Under the pieces are notes generated by a model that ran no database searches, was not told where the DNA came from, and saw only the letters and a list, made by a program, of their open reading frames with translations. A stretch of DNA of 64,000 nucleotides, taken from Vibrio superstes (GTDB lineage Bacteria > Pseudomonadota > Gammaproteobacteria > Enterobacterales > Vibrionaceae). The stretch spans positions 310,001-374,000 of the forward strand of contig NZ_BCUR01000001.1 in assembly GCF_003569005.1 (NCBI RefSeq), in the 5' to 3' direction. Position 1 is the stretch's first letter; the number at the start of each line of letters is the position of its first letter. Position numbers and translations under genes: made by a program. This document shows, in pieces, positions 7,815 through 16,766 of the stretch.

Positions 7815-9266
7815 TTGCCCGTGTCTGATAGCCTATCTCCACAATTACTTGCGCTTAACTTCTGCAAAAATCCATTATGTGCTGATTTTGGCTCTCTAAA
7901 TGCTGCTAATTACTCATTTTCACTTAGTACCAATAACCCCCAAATTGCCTGCGTTAGCTGTCACTCTATTTCTCCAATCATTTCGCCTACAGAGTTAAAC
8001 GAAGAAGTAACAGCACAACTTGAACACATGAATTTGGGGCTAACGGCATGCACTAATAAGCAATGTGAGAACGTAGGTTTAAACGTTCAGTTACACCCTA
8101 GCCGTTACTATGCTTTTGGATTTAGCGGAGACAAACAACGCTATCGTTGCAAGAGTTGCCAAAAGACTATCGTCGATAGGTTTTCAGTAAAAAATCCAAA
8201 CTTGAAGATCCACGTGACAATTTTAGCGCTATTGTTAACCGGATTTAGCCTCAAAGAAATTGCAGCCAAACTAAAGATTCAGGCCAAAACGTTAAATGAT
8301 CACATCAAATCTATGGCGACTATTTGCCGCCAGAAATCATCGGTGTTTGATCATCATTGGCACAATAAGGGACAAAACTTTCACTTGGGTAGTGATTGGA
8401 GCTTTTTACAACCTAAAAGCCACAATGGTGTATTGTGGGTATGCACTGCTGACCTTGATTCTCGCTACATTGCCCTGCAGTCTCTAAACCTGAGCGAGCA
8501 AGAAAACATCTCGGGTCACCGTTTCATAGGTAGTGACTTCCTAGCAAGCATCAATACAGCGCCACTCCCCCCCAAAAGTAACACTTTGCAAGATATCCTA
8601 GGATCATTGAGCACAGGGCATCAGGAGCGTAGTCATCGCAATAATCCTTTACATAACCAAACTCAGCTCAATTACCCTGCTAAATCTAGCTTAGTCTCCC
8701 CTATCTATTGCACTGCAGCGCATTATCTACGGCTAAACCATTCACTGGGGAATAAAGAGCAAGTGGTCATCAGTATGAGCTTTGAGCCCATGCTAGCGGA
8801 TGCAGCCATGCTAAGCTTCAATGCGATGCGCCAAAAGCAATCACTTGACCTCCTGTATCAACTGGATGATGAGAATTGGACAGAAGGTAAAACAGGTAGC
8901 AAACCTCAAACCTTCAGGTTTGAAGACTCAGAGGTGCCTTGGTCACTCTCGGAACAGTGGCACTTGAGAGGTAAAGCGGATCAGCGCGCAATGTGTCAGC
9001 TGGTAGAGAGTAACCTCACCCAAAAACAGGCGCACCAACTTCCTAAATTGTCTCCGGTTACCCATTATATGGATCGTTTTCATGCCATGTTCAAAAGCAG
9101 TGTTAATGAACCAAGAAGAAAAAGGCGTCCTGAAGGATTGTTGCCATTGCTTGATATCTATCGAGCATGGAACAATTTATGTCACCAAGAAAAACCAGGT
9201 GAAACGCCAGCCGTAAACGCCGGCATATCAGAAAAACCATTGTCGCTTGATCAACTACTGCAGTGA
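7815..9266 (+). CDS. Transposase-like double zinc-ribbon protein of unknown role
   Basis: 483 aa; I do not recognise a named family. Two zinc ribbons are visible: Cys17/22 with Cys46/49, and Cys79/84 with Cys112/115, each of the C-x4-C...C-x2-C form seen in InsA-type transposase N-termini. A helix-turn-helix follows at about 144-165 (SLKEIAAKLKIQAKTLNDHI). Then comes a segment starting GSDWSF (Asp194) and TADLDSRY (Asp213/215) that looks like the opening of an RNase H-like domain. A basic RRKRRPEG patch lies near residue 430. The start is TTG at 7815 or GTG at 7821, with no good ribosome site. No terminal inverted repeats or target duplication were found around it, so it may be an immobile, domesticated relative. 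It is divergent from rudS. Confidence 0.6.
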   Translation: MPVSDSLSPQLLALNFCKNPLCADFGSLNAANYSFSLSTNNPQIACVSCHSISPIISPTELNEEVTAQLEHMNLGLTACTNKQCENVGLNVQLHPSRYYAFGFSGDKQRYRCKSCQKTIVDRFSVKNPNLKIHVTILALLLTGFSLKEIAAKLKIQAKTLNDHIKSMATICRQKSSVFDHHWHNKGQNFHLGSDWSFLQPKSHNGVLWVCTADLDSRYIALQSLNLSEQENISGHRFIGSDFLASINTAPLPPKSNTLQDILGSLSTGHQERSHRNNPLHNQTQLNYPAKSSLVSPIYCTAAHYLRLNHSLGNKEQVVISMSFEPMLADAAMLSFNAMRQKQSLDLLYQLDDENWTEGKTGSKPQTFRFEDSEVPWSLSEQWHLRGKADQRAMCQLVESNLTQKQAHQLPKLSPVTHYMDRFHAMFKSSVNEPRRKRRPEGLLPLLDIYRAWNNLCHQEKPGETPAVNAGISEKPLSLDQLLQ

Positions 9267-9291
9267 TTAGGGTCTGTTGACCCCAGTCTTA

Positions 9292-10182
9292 CTAGCCCAT
9301 CAGCAACATGGCAATGCCACCAACGGCCACTAGGGTGCCTACAATCGAGCGCCTGGAGATAGCTAAGCCCTTAATCTTGTAGATAACCAGCATAAACAAG
9401 GGGCTCGTAGCGATAAGAGTTTGTGCTATCGCTGGATTCGCATGCTTAAGAGCCACCTGCTGCAACCACAGCGCCAAGAACGTGCCTACTGCAATTGCCG
9501 CTAACAGGTAATATTTGTCCGTTTTTCCCATACCTTTTCCTAGTTTGAAAAGGCCAGTAAAAGGCTTACGCTCCACAAACGGAATGATCATTGCGACGGC
9601 TAAAACGCCAATCGATAATCGAAGTAAGGCTCCGACTAACGGGTCTATATCCCCTGCCACCAATGCAAAGTGCGAGATCACAACGCCACTGGCTTGACAT
9701 ACGCTGGCCAATAGACCAAAACCGATGCCAGATTTAGATACGCTTCCCCTATTTGCGGAAGGCTGAAGTACGACGGATGTCACCGCTATTGTTGTAACGA
9801 TAACGCCAAGCCAGTTAAAAATACTAAGACCTAAACCTAAGAACACTAACGCGAGCAATCCTGACAATGGAGGTGCCAATGACTCCAAAAGCAATGTATT
9901 GTTCGGTCCAATCCGCTTCAACGACGCAAAATAAGCGCTGTCCCCGATAGCAATGCCAATAACCCCTGAGACACCCAGTATTAAAGCGTGTTGTTTTGAG
10001 ATCTCTATACTCGCTTGCGGCAAAAATGGCAGAACTACCAACATCATTGCTGAAGCTACTACGCCCTTAATGATGTTCAGCTGTAGGGCACTAAATCGAT
10101 GGCTAAACTGACCATAAATCCAAGTTGCAATAGCCCAGACAATAGCCGCACCTATCGCCGCTATCTCTCCTATGAAATTCAA
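9292..10182 (-). CDS. EamA/DMT-family inner-membrane transporter
   Basis: 296 aa, about ten hydrophobic helices arranged as two EamA repeats (about 4-137 and 152-294), the drug/metabolite transporter fold used for amino-acid or metabolite export. The inner repeat boundary is the polar linker PSANRGSVSKSG. The start is TTG at 10182, with AGAGG seven nt upstream. It ends 25 bp from the convergent zinc-ribbon gene, with a small GGGTC/GACCC hairpin between them. Substrate cannot be told from sequence. Confidence 0.85.
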   Translation of the reverse strand: MNFIGEIAAIGAAIVWAIATWIYGQFSHRFSALQLNIIKGVVASAMMLVVLPFLPQASIEISKQHALILGVSGVIGIAIGDSAYFASLKRIGPNNTLLLESLAPPLSGLLALVFLGLGLSIFNWLGVIVTTIAVTSVVLQPSANRGSVSKSGIGFGLLASVCQASGVVISHFALVAGDIDPLVGALLRLSIGVLAVAMIIPFVERKPFTGLFKLGKGMGKTDKYYLLAAIAVGTFLALWLQQVALKHANPAIAQTLIATSPLFMLVIYKIKGLAISRRSIVGTLVAVGGIAMLLMG

Positions 10183-10259
10183 TATTTAGCCTCTATTTAG
10201 ATAATGACTTGCATAGATAACTGATTAGCTCAATACCCATACAAAATTAACAATACGTC

Positions 10260-10278
10260 ACATGGAAAAAGTCCATGT
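10260..10278. promoter_or_regulatory. Inverted repeat between DMT gene and yiaW
   Basis: Perfect 7-bp inverted repeat ACATGGA/TCCATGT with a 5-bp spacer in the divergent region. The symmetric layout and position suggest an operator, but no known consensus fits it. Confidence 0.3.
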
Positions 10279-10360
10279 AATCAATAAACTAGTTGTATTT
10301 ACACACATTAACGGGGAAAATGAAATAACAATATTCGAACAAGCATTACAAGGATGAAAC

Positions 10361-10747
10361 ATGTTTCTCGATTACGTTGCTCTTGGCCTGTTAATATTCG
10401 TTGCCCTTGTTATTTTCTACGGCATCATTGTCATCCACGATATTCCCTACGAAATAGCGCATAAACGCAACCATCCTCACCAAGATGCCATCCATGTCAC
10501 TGGCTGGATCAGCCTTTTCACCCTGCATGCTTTATGGCCATTTCTCTGGATATGGGCCACGTTATGGCGTGAAGATAGAGGCTGGGGTATGACTCAAATA
10601 AAACAAGAACAATCTGATCTTCACCATGATATTACTCAGCTAAATCAAAAGGTTCAGGATTTAACAGAGCAAGTTGCACAACTTAAACAGTCGCAACCTC
10701 AACAGCAAACTAGTGCTAAGCCGACTCAAAGTGAGGGAGATGCGTAA
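10361..10747 (+). CDS. yiaW: DUF3302 inner-membrane protein, YiaW-like
   Basis: 128 aa with two hydrophobic helices (about 5-25 and 45-68) joined by a short polar loop IPYEIAHKRNHPHQDA, then a coiled-coil rich in Gln/Leu (about 78-113). This is the layout of E. coli YiaW, whose gene also precedes an HlyD-type gene (yiaV). AAGGA sits 6 nt before the ATG. Its stop codon TAA overlaps the ATG of the next gene by one base, so the two are translationally coupled. It probably partners the membrane-fusion protein; biochemical role unknown. Confidence 0.75.
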   Translation: MFLDYVALGLLIFVALVIFYGIIVIHDIPYEIAHKRNHPHQDAIHVTGWISLFTLHALWPFLWIWATLWREDRGWGMTQIKQEQSDLHHDITQLNQKVQDLTEQVAQLKQSQPQQQTSAKPTQSEGDA

Positions 10748-11877
10748 TGGATCTACTACTGATACTCACCTACACCGCTTTTTGTGTCGCTGTCTTCAAA
10801 ATATTCAAGATTCCCTTAAATAAGTGGTCGGTTCCTACAGCCGTATTGGGTGGGGTTATATTGATTGGTACTCTAATTCTACTAATGAACTACAACCACC
10901 CTTTCACACAGATTGGTCGACAAGTCTATAACACCACCCCTATTGTACCCACAGTTCGTGGTCACGTAGTCGAGGTGAATGTTAAGCCTGACACCTTTAT
11001 AGTGAAAGACGAACCTTTATTCACCATCGAATCAGAACCCTACAAAGCAAAACTTTTGGGTAAAAAAGCCGACTTAGCTGCCGCAGAGCAAGCGGTATTT
11101 CAGTTAGAATCAGAATACAAGGCAGCACAATCTGAGGTTCACCGAGCTCGAGCTGAGCGCGATAGAGTAAAAAGAGAGTTTAATCGCTACTACGCTGGCT
11201 TTAAGAAAGGCGCATTCACAGCTCAACAAGTTGACACTCGCCGACAAAATCTCAAGGGTGCAGAAGCGGATCTTGAAGCAGAAATCGCAATGGAGAACAG
11301 TGCTCGTGTCGCCTACGAGTCTGAAGTCGATGGTGAAAACACGACAGTGGCTCGCCTGAAAGCCGAAGTAGCTCAAGCACAGTTCAATCTCGATGAAACA
11401 GTGGTGAGAGCGCCAACAAATGGCTATGTAACACAGCTGATCCTTCGCCCTGGTCAAATGGCAGTACCATTGCCACTGGCACCATCAATGGTGTTTATTC
11501 ATGCTGAAGAGTACGACTACATCGGTGCATTTCGTCAAAATTCGTTGCAACGATTAAAGCCTGGCTTTGAAGCTGAGTTCTTGTTCCCAAGCCTTCCTGG
11601 TAAGGTTTTCAAAGGAGAGGTGGTCAACGTTATACCAGCAATGGCAGAAGGTGAAGTACAAGCCTCAGGAAAATTGCTAGGAACAAAATCACTCGATGCT
11701 GCTGGACGTGCTTTGGTGAAGTTACGTATCACTGACGATATTTCACAATACCACCTACCGCTAGGTACATCCGTACAGATTGCCGTATATTCCGACAGCT
11801 TCCACCATGTTTCTATCATGCGTAAGATTCTAATTCGTATGAAGAGCTGGCAGAACTATTTATATTTGGATCATTAA
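10747..11877 (+). CDS. yiaV: HlyD-family membrane fusion protein, YiaV-like
   Basis: 376 aa periplasmic adaptor anchored by two N-terminal hydrophobic helices (about 3-20 and 30-48). A biotinyl-lipoyl-like barrel starts at about residue 60 (PTVRGHVVEVNVKPDTFIVK). A long alpha-hairpin runs over about 95-200 (AAEQAVFQLESEYKAAQSE), then the returning barrel strand VRAPTNGYVTQL and a beta-barrel domain. No outer-membrane channel or ABC ATPase is encoded nearby, as in the E. coli yiaVW pair, so the efflux partner, if any, is elsewhere. It starts inside the yiaW stop codon. Confidence 0.82.
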   Translation: MDLLLILTYTAFCVAVFKIFKIPLNKWSVPTAVLGGVILIGTLILLMNYNHPFTQIGRQVYNTTPIVPTVRGHVVEVNVKPDTFIVKDEPLFTIESEPYKAKLLGKKADLAAAEQAVFQLESEYKAAQSEVHRARAERDRVKREFNRYYAGFKKGAFTAQQVDTRRQNLKGAEADLEAEIAMENSARVAYESEVDGENTTVARLKAEVAQAQFNLDETVVRAPTNGYVTQLILRPGQMAVPLPLAPSMVFIHAEEYDYIGAFRQNSLQRLKPGFEAEFLFPSLPGKVFKGEVVNVIPAMAEGEVQASGKLLGTKSLDAAGRALVKLRITDDISQYHLPLGTSVQIAVYSDSFHHVSIMRKILIRMKSWQNYLYLDH

Positions 11878-11908
11878 GCCAGTCTTATCCTCTGACTTTC
11901 TTGCACTA

Positions 11909-11944
11909 CCGATAACAGACGTTATGACTGACATCTGTTATCGG
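11909..11944. repeat. 11-bp hairpin at the start of the 140-bp array
   Basis: CCGATAACAGA and TCTGTTATCGG form a perfect 11-bp stem with a 14-nt loop, 31 bp after the yiaV stop. There is no T-run, so it is not a standard terminator; the right arm merges into the first 140-bp repeat. Confidence 0.55.
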
Positions 11945-12510
11945 CAAGCTCCCCTAGCGCTCCAAAACTCCCGCTAACAGCTTACGAGAAAGATAGTGCT
12001 AACCGCTAGCCCTCTCAGCTATCAAGTAGCTGACGAGCTAAAGTCATCAGAACCAACATCGTCATTGCCGAGGTTTCTTATCGACAATCTTCCCTAACGC
12101 TCCAAGACTCCCGCTAACAGCTTACGTGAATGACAGTGCTTACCGCTAGCCCTCTCAGCTATCAAGTAGCTGACGAGCTAAAGTCATTAGAACCAACACC
12201 GTCATTGCCGAGGTTTCTTATCGGAAATCTTCCCTAACGCTCCAAGACTCCCGCTAACAGCTTACGTGAATGACAGTGCTTACCGCTAGCCCTCTCAGCT
12301 ATCAAGTAGCTGACGAGATAAAGTCATCAGAACCAACATCGTCATTGCCGAGGTTTCTTATCGGCAATCTTCCCTAACGCTCCAAGACTCCCGCTAACAG
12401 CTTACGTGAATGACAGTGCTTACCGCTAGCCCTCTCAGCTATCAAGTAGCTGACGAGCTAAAGTCATTAGAACCAACACCGTCATTGCCGAAGTCTCTTA
12501 TCGGCAATCT
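11936..12510. repeat. Tandem array of four 140-bp repeats
   Basis: The landmark TCCAAGACTC (first copy TCCAAAACTC) recurs at 11961, 12101, 12241 and 12381, an exact 140-bp period. Copies 2-4 differ at only a few positions, the first is more diverged, and a partial fifth ends near 12510. Each unit holds a hairpin TTGCCGA...TCGGCAA, a CGTCATTGCC motif and several AGCT tetramers. No reading frame is conserved. The rest of the gap to 12693 shows nothing recognisable. Confidence 0.9.
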
Positions 12511-12693
12511 AAATGTTTGTGCGTTAGATGACTCTAGGGACTATTGGTGTTTGCTGTCAATTTAGATGCCGTGATTGCCTAGGTCTTTTCTGGGACCGTA
12601 TCATTTGCACTTTTCAGCCCCCCAAAAACCATCCGTTGATGACACAAGGGGTACTCAATGTGAGCAAAAGGCCGGCTATGTTGCAACCAGCCA

Positions 12694-13878
12694 TTACACC
12701 CTACCCCAACTAAAGAGCCTAACCTCATTACCTTCAGTAGGTTTCGCTGGGATATTTAGCGACAAAATAAGAGACACGGCAGCCATTACAGCGCCAATCA
12801 CAAACACTAATGCGGGAGAACTCAACCAAATCACCCCAAAGGTCACAGGGATGACTACAGCTGCGATATGATTGATGGTAAAGCTAACGCCAGCGGTAGA
12901 GGCCATATCAGCAGGATCTGCAATCTTTTGGAAGTAAGTTTTGATCGCGAGCGCCAAAGCAAAGAACAAGTGATCGATGATATAGAGAGCGGCCGCCCAC
13001 TCCGCGGATTGCACAAAGGCATAACCTAGGAAGACCCCAATCAAGCCAACGTATTCAAATACCAGTGCCTTGCGCTCGCCTACTACCCCAATAAAGCGAC
13101 CAATTTTCTTCGCAAACAAGAAGTTAAATAGATAGTTAACCAAAAATAGTAGCGTGACATCGGCTGCTGAATAGCCAAATTTCTCAACCATCAAGAACCC
13201 TGCAAACACGGTGAATATCTGCCTACGCGCACCACTCATGAAGGTTAGAGCGTAATACAGCCAGTAGCGCTTTCTTAATACCAGTTTCTTGTTCTGTACT
13301 GTATCCGTTTTAAATTGCGGAAAGCCGATGGTCATCAGTGCTACTAACACTAGGGCAGCGCCGCCCGTTATGGCATACACCACTATGTAATCGAGCTTTA
13401 TCACCTCTAGCATAACCCACAAGGCGCCATACGTGATGAGCGAGGCAAGCGCACCAATGGAGATCATCTTGCCGAGCATCTCCGGCGCTTCATCTTTAGA
13501 TAACCATTGCAGCGACAGGGATTGTTTTAAGGTTTCAAAGTAGTGGAATCCTGTCGACATCAATAAAGTCGTCAACAACAAGCCCGTTACACTTGGGAAG
13601 AAGCCAGTTAGAAACGTGCCCAGACTCAGCATAAACAGCGACACCAACATGAACTTTTGCTCTCTAATGAACAAAAGCACAAACACCACAGTAAACGCTA
13701 AGAACCCAGGGATTTCACGAACGCTTTGCAGTAAGCCTATATCTGCACCATCAAAGTTGGCACGCTCAATAACAAAGTTGTTAAGTAGTGCCATCCAACT
13801 TGAAAAAGCGACTGGCACCACAATTGAAATCAGGATTAAAAAGTTTTGTGGTGTTTGCCACGATTTATGCTTTGTCAC
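12694..13878 (-). CDS. Major facilitator superfamily transporter
   Basis: 394 aa with about twelve hydrophobic segments and a short cytoplasmic N-terminus; the middle loop (about 205-220) is polar and basic. It is a MFS permease of unknown substrate. The ATG overlaps the TGA of the upstream Kef-type antiporter gene by four bases, making it the third gene of a kefG-kefB-MFS operon. The link to potassium efflux or electrophile stress is therefore from context only. Confidence 0.82.
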   Translation of the reverse strand: MTKHKSWQTPQNFLILISIVVPVAFSSWMALLNNFVIERANFDGADIGLLQSVREIPGFLAFTVVFVLLFIREQKFMLVSLFMLSLGTFLTGFFPSVTGLLLTTLLMSTGFHYFETLKQSLSLQWLSKDEAPEMLGKMISIGALASLITYGALWVMLEVIKLDYIVVYAITGGAALVLVALMTIGFPQFKTDTVQNKKLVLRKRYWLYYALTFMSGARRQIFTVFAGFLMVEKFGYSAADVTLLFLVNYLFNFLFAKKIGRFIGVVGERKALVFEYVGLIGVFLGYAFVQSAEWAAALYIIDHLFFALALAIKTYFQKIADPADMASTAGVSFTINHIAAVVIPVTFGVIWLSSPALVFVIGAVMAAVSLILSLNIPAKPTEGNEVRLFSWGRV

Positions 13879-15803
13879 TCGGCTGGGTCCTTAAATTGGT
13901 CTGCATAGCCTTTTGGTGGCGGAGTCCAACCCCGTTCACTTCGAGTATGATTGTCGCTACGATCTGAATCCATCGCGTCGCGTATCTTATCCTCTAACTC
14001 GACAAAAAGCTTGATGAAGTTATTGTCATAACGCTCACCCTCAGAGTCATCTACCCAAGCATGGTAAAGCTTATCTGAACTCTCTTTCTCCACTTTGATA
14101 TAAGAAGTTCGTTGTTGCTCAATCTGGAATGGATGAAAGCCCATGCAGCGTAGTGCAACCGTGCCCACCTCCAGAGCTGAATGGAAGGTCTCGCTTTCGA
14201 TATGATTCGCGCCCGCCTGACGTAGCTGATAAGAATGACCACGATCAAATGCTCTAGCAATCACTTTTACATGTGGATAGGTATGTCTGACGTATTTTAC
14301 TAACTCGAGAGAGGCCTCTTCGTTGTCGATAGCGACGACCAAAGCCTTGGCGTGTTCAATACCTGCGGTATGCAATAAATCAGGCTTGGTTGCATCACCA
14401 AAGTAGGTTTTTATCCCTATTTTTCTTAGGTTAGCCACCTGAGTTGCCTGATGATCGAGCACTACAGTTTCCACACCATTGTTCACCAACAAACGATTCA
14501 CAATCTGACCAAAACGACCCACACCAGCAATAATTACCGTACCCTGCTCATCTATAACGTCGTCTTCTTCGTCCTGGTTGCTCGCCTTCTCATACTTAGG
14601 GATGATGACCTTGTCATAGTAGATAAATAACGCAGGAGTTAAGAACATAGACAGGGCGACCACCAGCGATAATGTTGTTGCAATATCCGTCGGTATGACG
14701 TGGTTCTGAACGGTAAAACTGAGAAGCACAAAACCAAACTCACCTGCCTGAGCTAGGCTCAACGCAAACAACCAACGATTGCACCCTTTTATCTTGAACA
14801 CTATAGCTAAGCACCACAGCACCAAGCCCTTGAGTAGCATGAGTCCTAGCGTTAGGCCAATGATGACAAAGAAGTCATTTAGCAGTACCGAAAAGTCGAT
14901 ACCCGCTCCCACAGTAATAAAGAATAAACCCAGCAATAAGCCCTTAAACGGCTCTATATTCGATTCTAATTCATGTCTAAATTCACTGTTAGCCAATACA
15001 ACGCCCGCAAGGAAGGTACCCAGCGCAGGAGAAAGACCCACCAGTCCCATCAGCGCGGCAATACCTATCACTAGCATCAAAGCCGTAGCAGTAAAAATTT
15101 CGCGAAGCCCAGAAGCTGCCACAAACCGAAACAGTGGGCGACTGGCAAAATGACCGCCAACCACGACGATTGCAATGGAAGCCGTAATAACCAATCCGTA
15201 TGCCCATCCTGGTAGCCCTGCGACCAAGCTTAGCTCTGGGTGATGATCTGAGCTTTCAGCAACCGTTGTTTGTGCCAGTTCCACCAATTCAGGTAGGGCT
15301 AATAAAGGAATAAACGCCAACATTGGGATCACTGCGATATCTTGGAACAGCAATACCGAGAAGGCATTTTGTCCGCCCTCAGTCTTGGTGAGTCCTTTTT
15401 CGTTAAAGGTTTGCAAGACGATTGCGGTAGAAGAAAGAGAGAAAATAAGCCCGATAGCGAAGGCAATTTGCCACTGCATGCCAAGGATTAGAGCAATCCC
15501 CATCACTATGCCTGCAGTTCCGACGACTTGAATGCCACCCAACCCCATTAGACGGTTACGCATATTCCAAAGCATCTTGGGTTCAAGCTCCAAACCCACT
15601 AGGAATAACATCATCACCACGCCAAATTCAGCAAAGTGCTGGATAGTTGTCGTTTCTTCACCAACGAGTCCTGCAACTGGACCAATGATAACCCCTGCAA
15701 TTAGGTACCCTAGTACTGAACCTAGCCCTAAGCGCTTGGCAATTGGAACAGCAATAACGGCTGCAATCAGATAGATAAACGCTTGTAAAAAGTAACCTGT
15801 CAT
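13875..15803 (-). CDS. CPA2 cation/proton antiporter, KefB/KefC-like
   Basis: 642 aa. An N-terminal Na/H-exchanger membrane domain (about 1-395) is followed by an RCK/TrkA-N nucleotide-binding domain with GVGRFGQ at 427-433. The regulatory loop HELESNIEPF (277-286) and the next stretch closely resemble the HALESDIEPF loop of E. coli KefC, with Asn replacing Asp. Kef systems release K+ to acidify the cytoplasm during electrophile attack and are gated by glutathione adducts. The ancillary quinone-reductase-like gene lies just upstream with a 4-bp overlap, as in kefFC and kefGB pairs. I cannot choose between KefB and KefC. Confidence 0.88.
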   Translation of the reverse strand: MTGYFLQAFIYLIAAVIAVPIAKRLGLGSVLGYLIAGVIIGPVAGLVGEETTTIQHFAEFGVVMMLFLVGLELEPKMLWNMRNRLMGLGGIQVVGTAGIVMGIALILGMQWQIAFAIGLIFSLSSTAIVLQTFNEKGLTKTEGGQNAFSVLLFQDIAVIPMLAFIPLLALPELVELAQTTVAESSDHHPELSLVAGLPGWAYGLVITASIAIVVVGGHFASRPLFRFVAASGLREIFTATALMLVIGIAALMGLVGLSPALGTFLAGVVLANSEFRHELESNIEPFKGLLLGLFFITVGAGIDFSVLLNDFFVIIGLTLGLMLLKGLVLWCLAIVFKIKGCNRWLFALSLAQAGEFGFVLLSFTVQNHVIPTDIATTLSLVVALSMFLTPALFIYYDKVIIPKYEKASNQDEEDDVIDEQGTVIIAGVGRFGQIVNRLLVNNGVETVVLDHQATQVANLRKIGIKTYFGDATKPDLLHTAGIEHAKALVVAIDNEEASLELVKYVRHTYPHVKVIARAFDRGHSYQLRQAGANHIESETFHSALEVGTVALRCMGFHPFQIEQQRTSYIKVEKESSDKLYHAWVDDSEGERYDNNFIKLFVELEDKIRDAMDSDRSDNHTRSERGWTPPPKGYADQFKDPAE

Positions 15804-16453
15804 GACTGCACTCCTTTAATCACGGCTTCCAGGTTGCCGCTAATTTGGGGTAAAGACGTTGCGAGATTTTCATCAACTCGTCCTTCCACTAACGCCTCAA
15901 GCAATTGCTTCCAGCTTTTGACATGTTCTTTAACTCTGCCTTCTTCTAGCGCCGTTCGCGAACCGAACAAAACAAACGGAGCCCAATAGTTCATGCCCGT
16001 TAACGCAGCGGTTTGCTCTATCGGGTGCAGCAATTCTCGAATGGTGTAATGGTTATAACCGTCCGTTTGGTAAGCATCTTCCTTGCCCCCCGCAGTAATA
16101 GCGCAGAAAAACTGTTTACCTTGTATCGCGGTACCTTCATGTCCGTAGGCAAAGCCATACTCAAGGACTAAATCTTGCCACTCTTTGAGGATTGAAGGCG
16201 TGGAGTACCAATACAAAGGAAACTGAAAAATGATGATGTCATGGTCCAACAAACGCTGTTGTTCCCGCTCTATATCAATGTCGTATTTAGGGTACTCACT
16301 ATAGAGGTCAACGCAGGTGATACCCGGAACCTTTTTTGCAGCCTTAAATAAGGCAATATTAACCTCTGAACGAGATTGAGAAGGATGGGCAAATAACAAC
16401 AAAACCCTTTTGTTAGTCAATGGGGAGTCTTGACTGCTTGCTTGTTCACTCAT
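15800..16453 (-). CDS. KefF/KefG-type NAD(P)H oxidoreductase, antiporter ancillary subunit
   Basis: 217 aa flavodoxin-like fold of the NQO1/MdaB/KefG family: VLLLFAHPSQSRSEVN (FMN-phosphate loop), FQFPLYWYSTPSILKEW and the AITAGGKEDAY loop are typical. In E. coli these cytoplasmic proteins bind Kef antiporters and are needed for full activity. AAGGA precedes the ATG at 16453. The stop overlaps the antiporter start by four bases, and this is the first gene of the operon. Confidence 0.87.
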   Translation of the reverse strand: MSEQASSQDSPLTNKRVLLLFAHPSQSRSEVNIALFKAAKKVPGITCVDLYSEYPKYDIDIEREQQRLLDHDIIIFQFPLYWYSTPSILKEWQDLVLEYGFAYGHEGTAIQGKQFFCAITAGGKEDAYQTDGYNHYTIRELLHPIEQTAALTGMNYWAPFVLFGSRTALEEGRVKEHVKSWKQLLEALVEGRVDENLATSLPQISGNLEAVIKGVQS

Positions 16454-16766
16454 TAGTAATCCTTTAAATTTCTTGCAGTTAGCCTGTTAAAACTAATAGT
16501 AAAACATCGGTTTCACAAGTGATTCGAAAAAACAAAAACCACTTCGCCCACTGCATTTTTGCAACTCAAACCACCCCTCAAATTAACAAAGTTATTTCAT
16601 CCGCCTTGCCAAAGGGTGATCTAATTCAAGCTATTGTTTTCATTTCAGGTTTAGGCTAGGTGGGTCTGGTTATCTTTGTTACTTGGCTTTGTTTAACAAT
16701 CAGTTAAATCTAGTCAATCAACAAGGAATACTGTTTAAGTTAATTAATCATCTGCAAGGAGTCGCA

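Noticed and set aside
11936-12510. CRISPR array
   Set aside because: Repeats are 140 bp and nearly continuous, with no short repeat/unique spacer pattern and no cas genes.
12528-12871. Plus-strand frames at the end of the MFS gene
   Set aside because: Overlap the MFS stop and the repeat-array flank; composition and lack of domains argue against coding.
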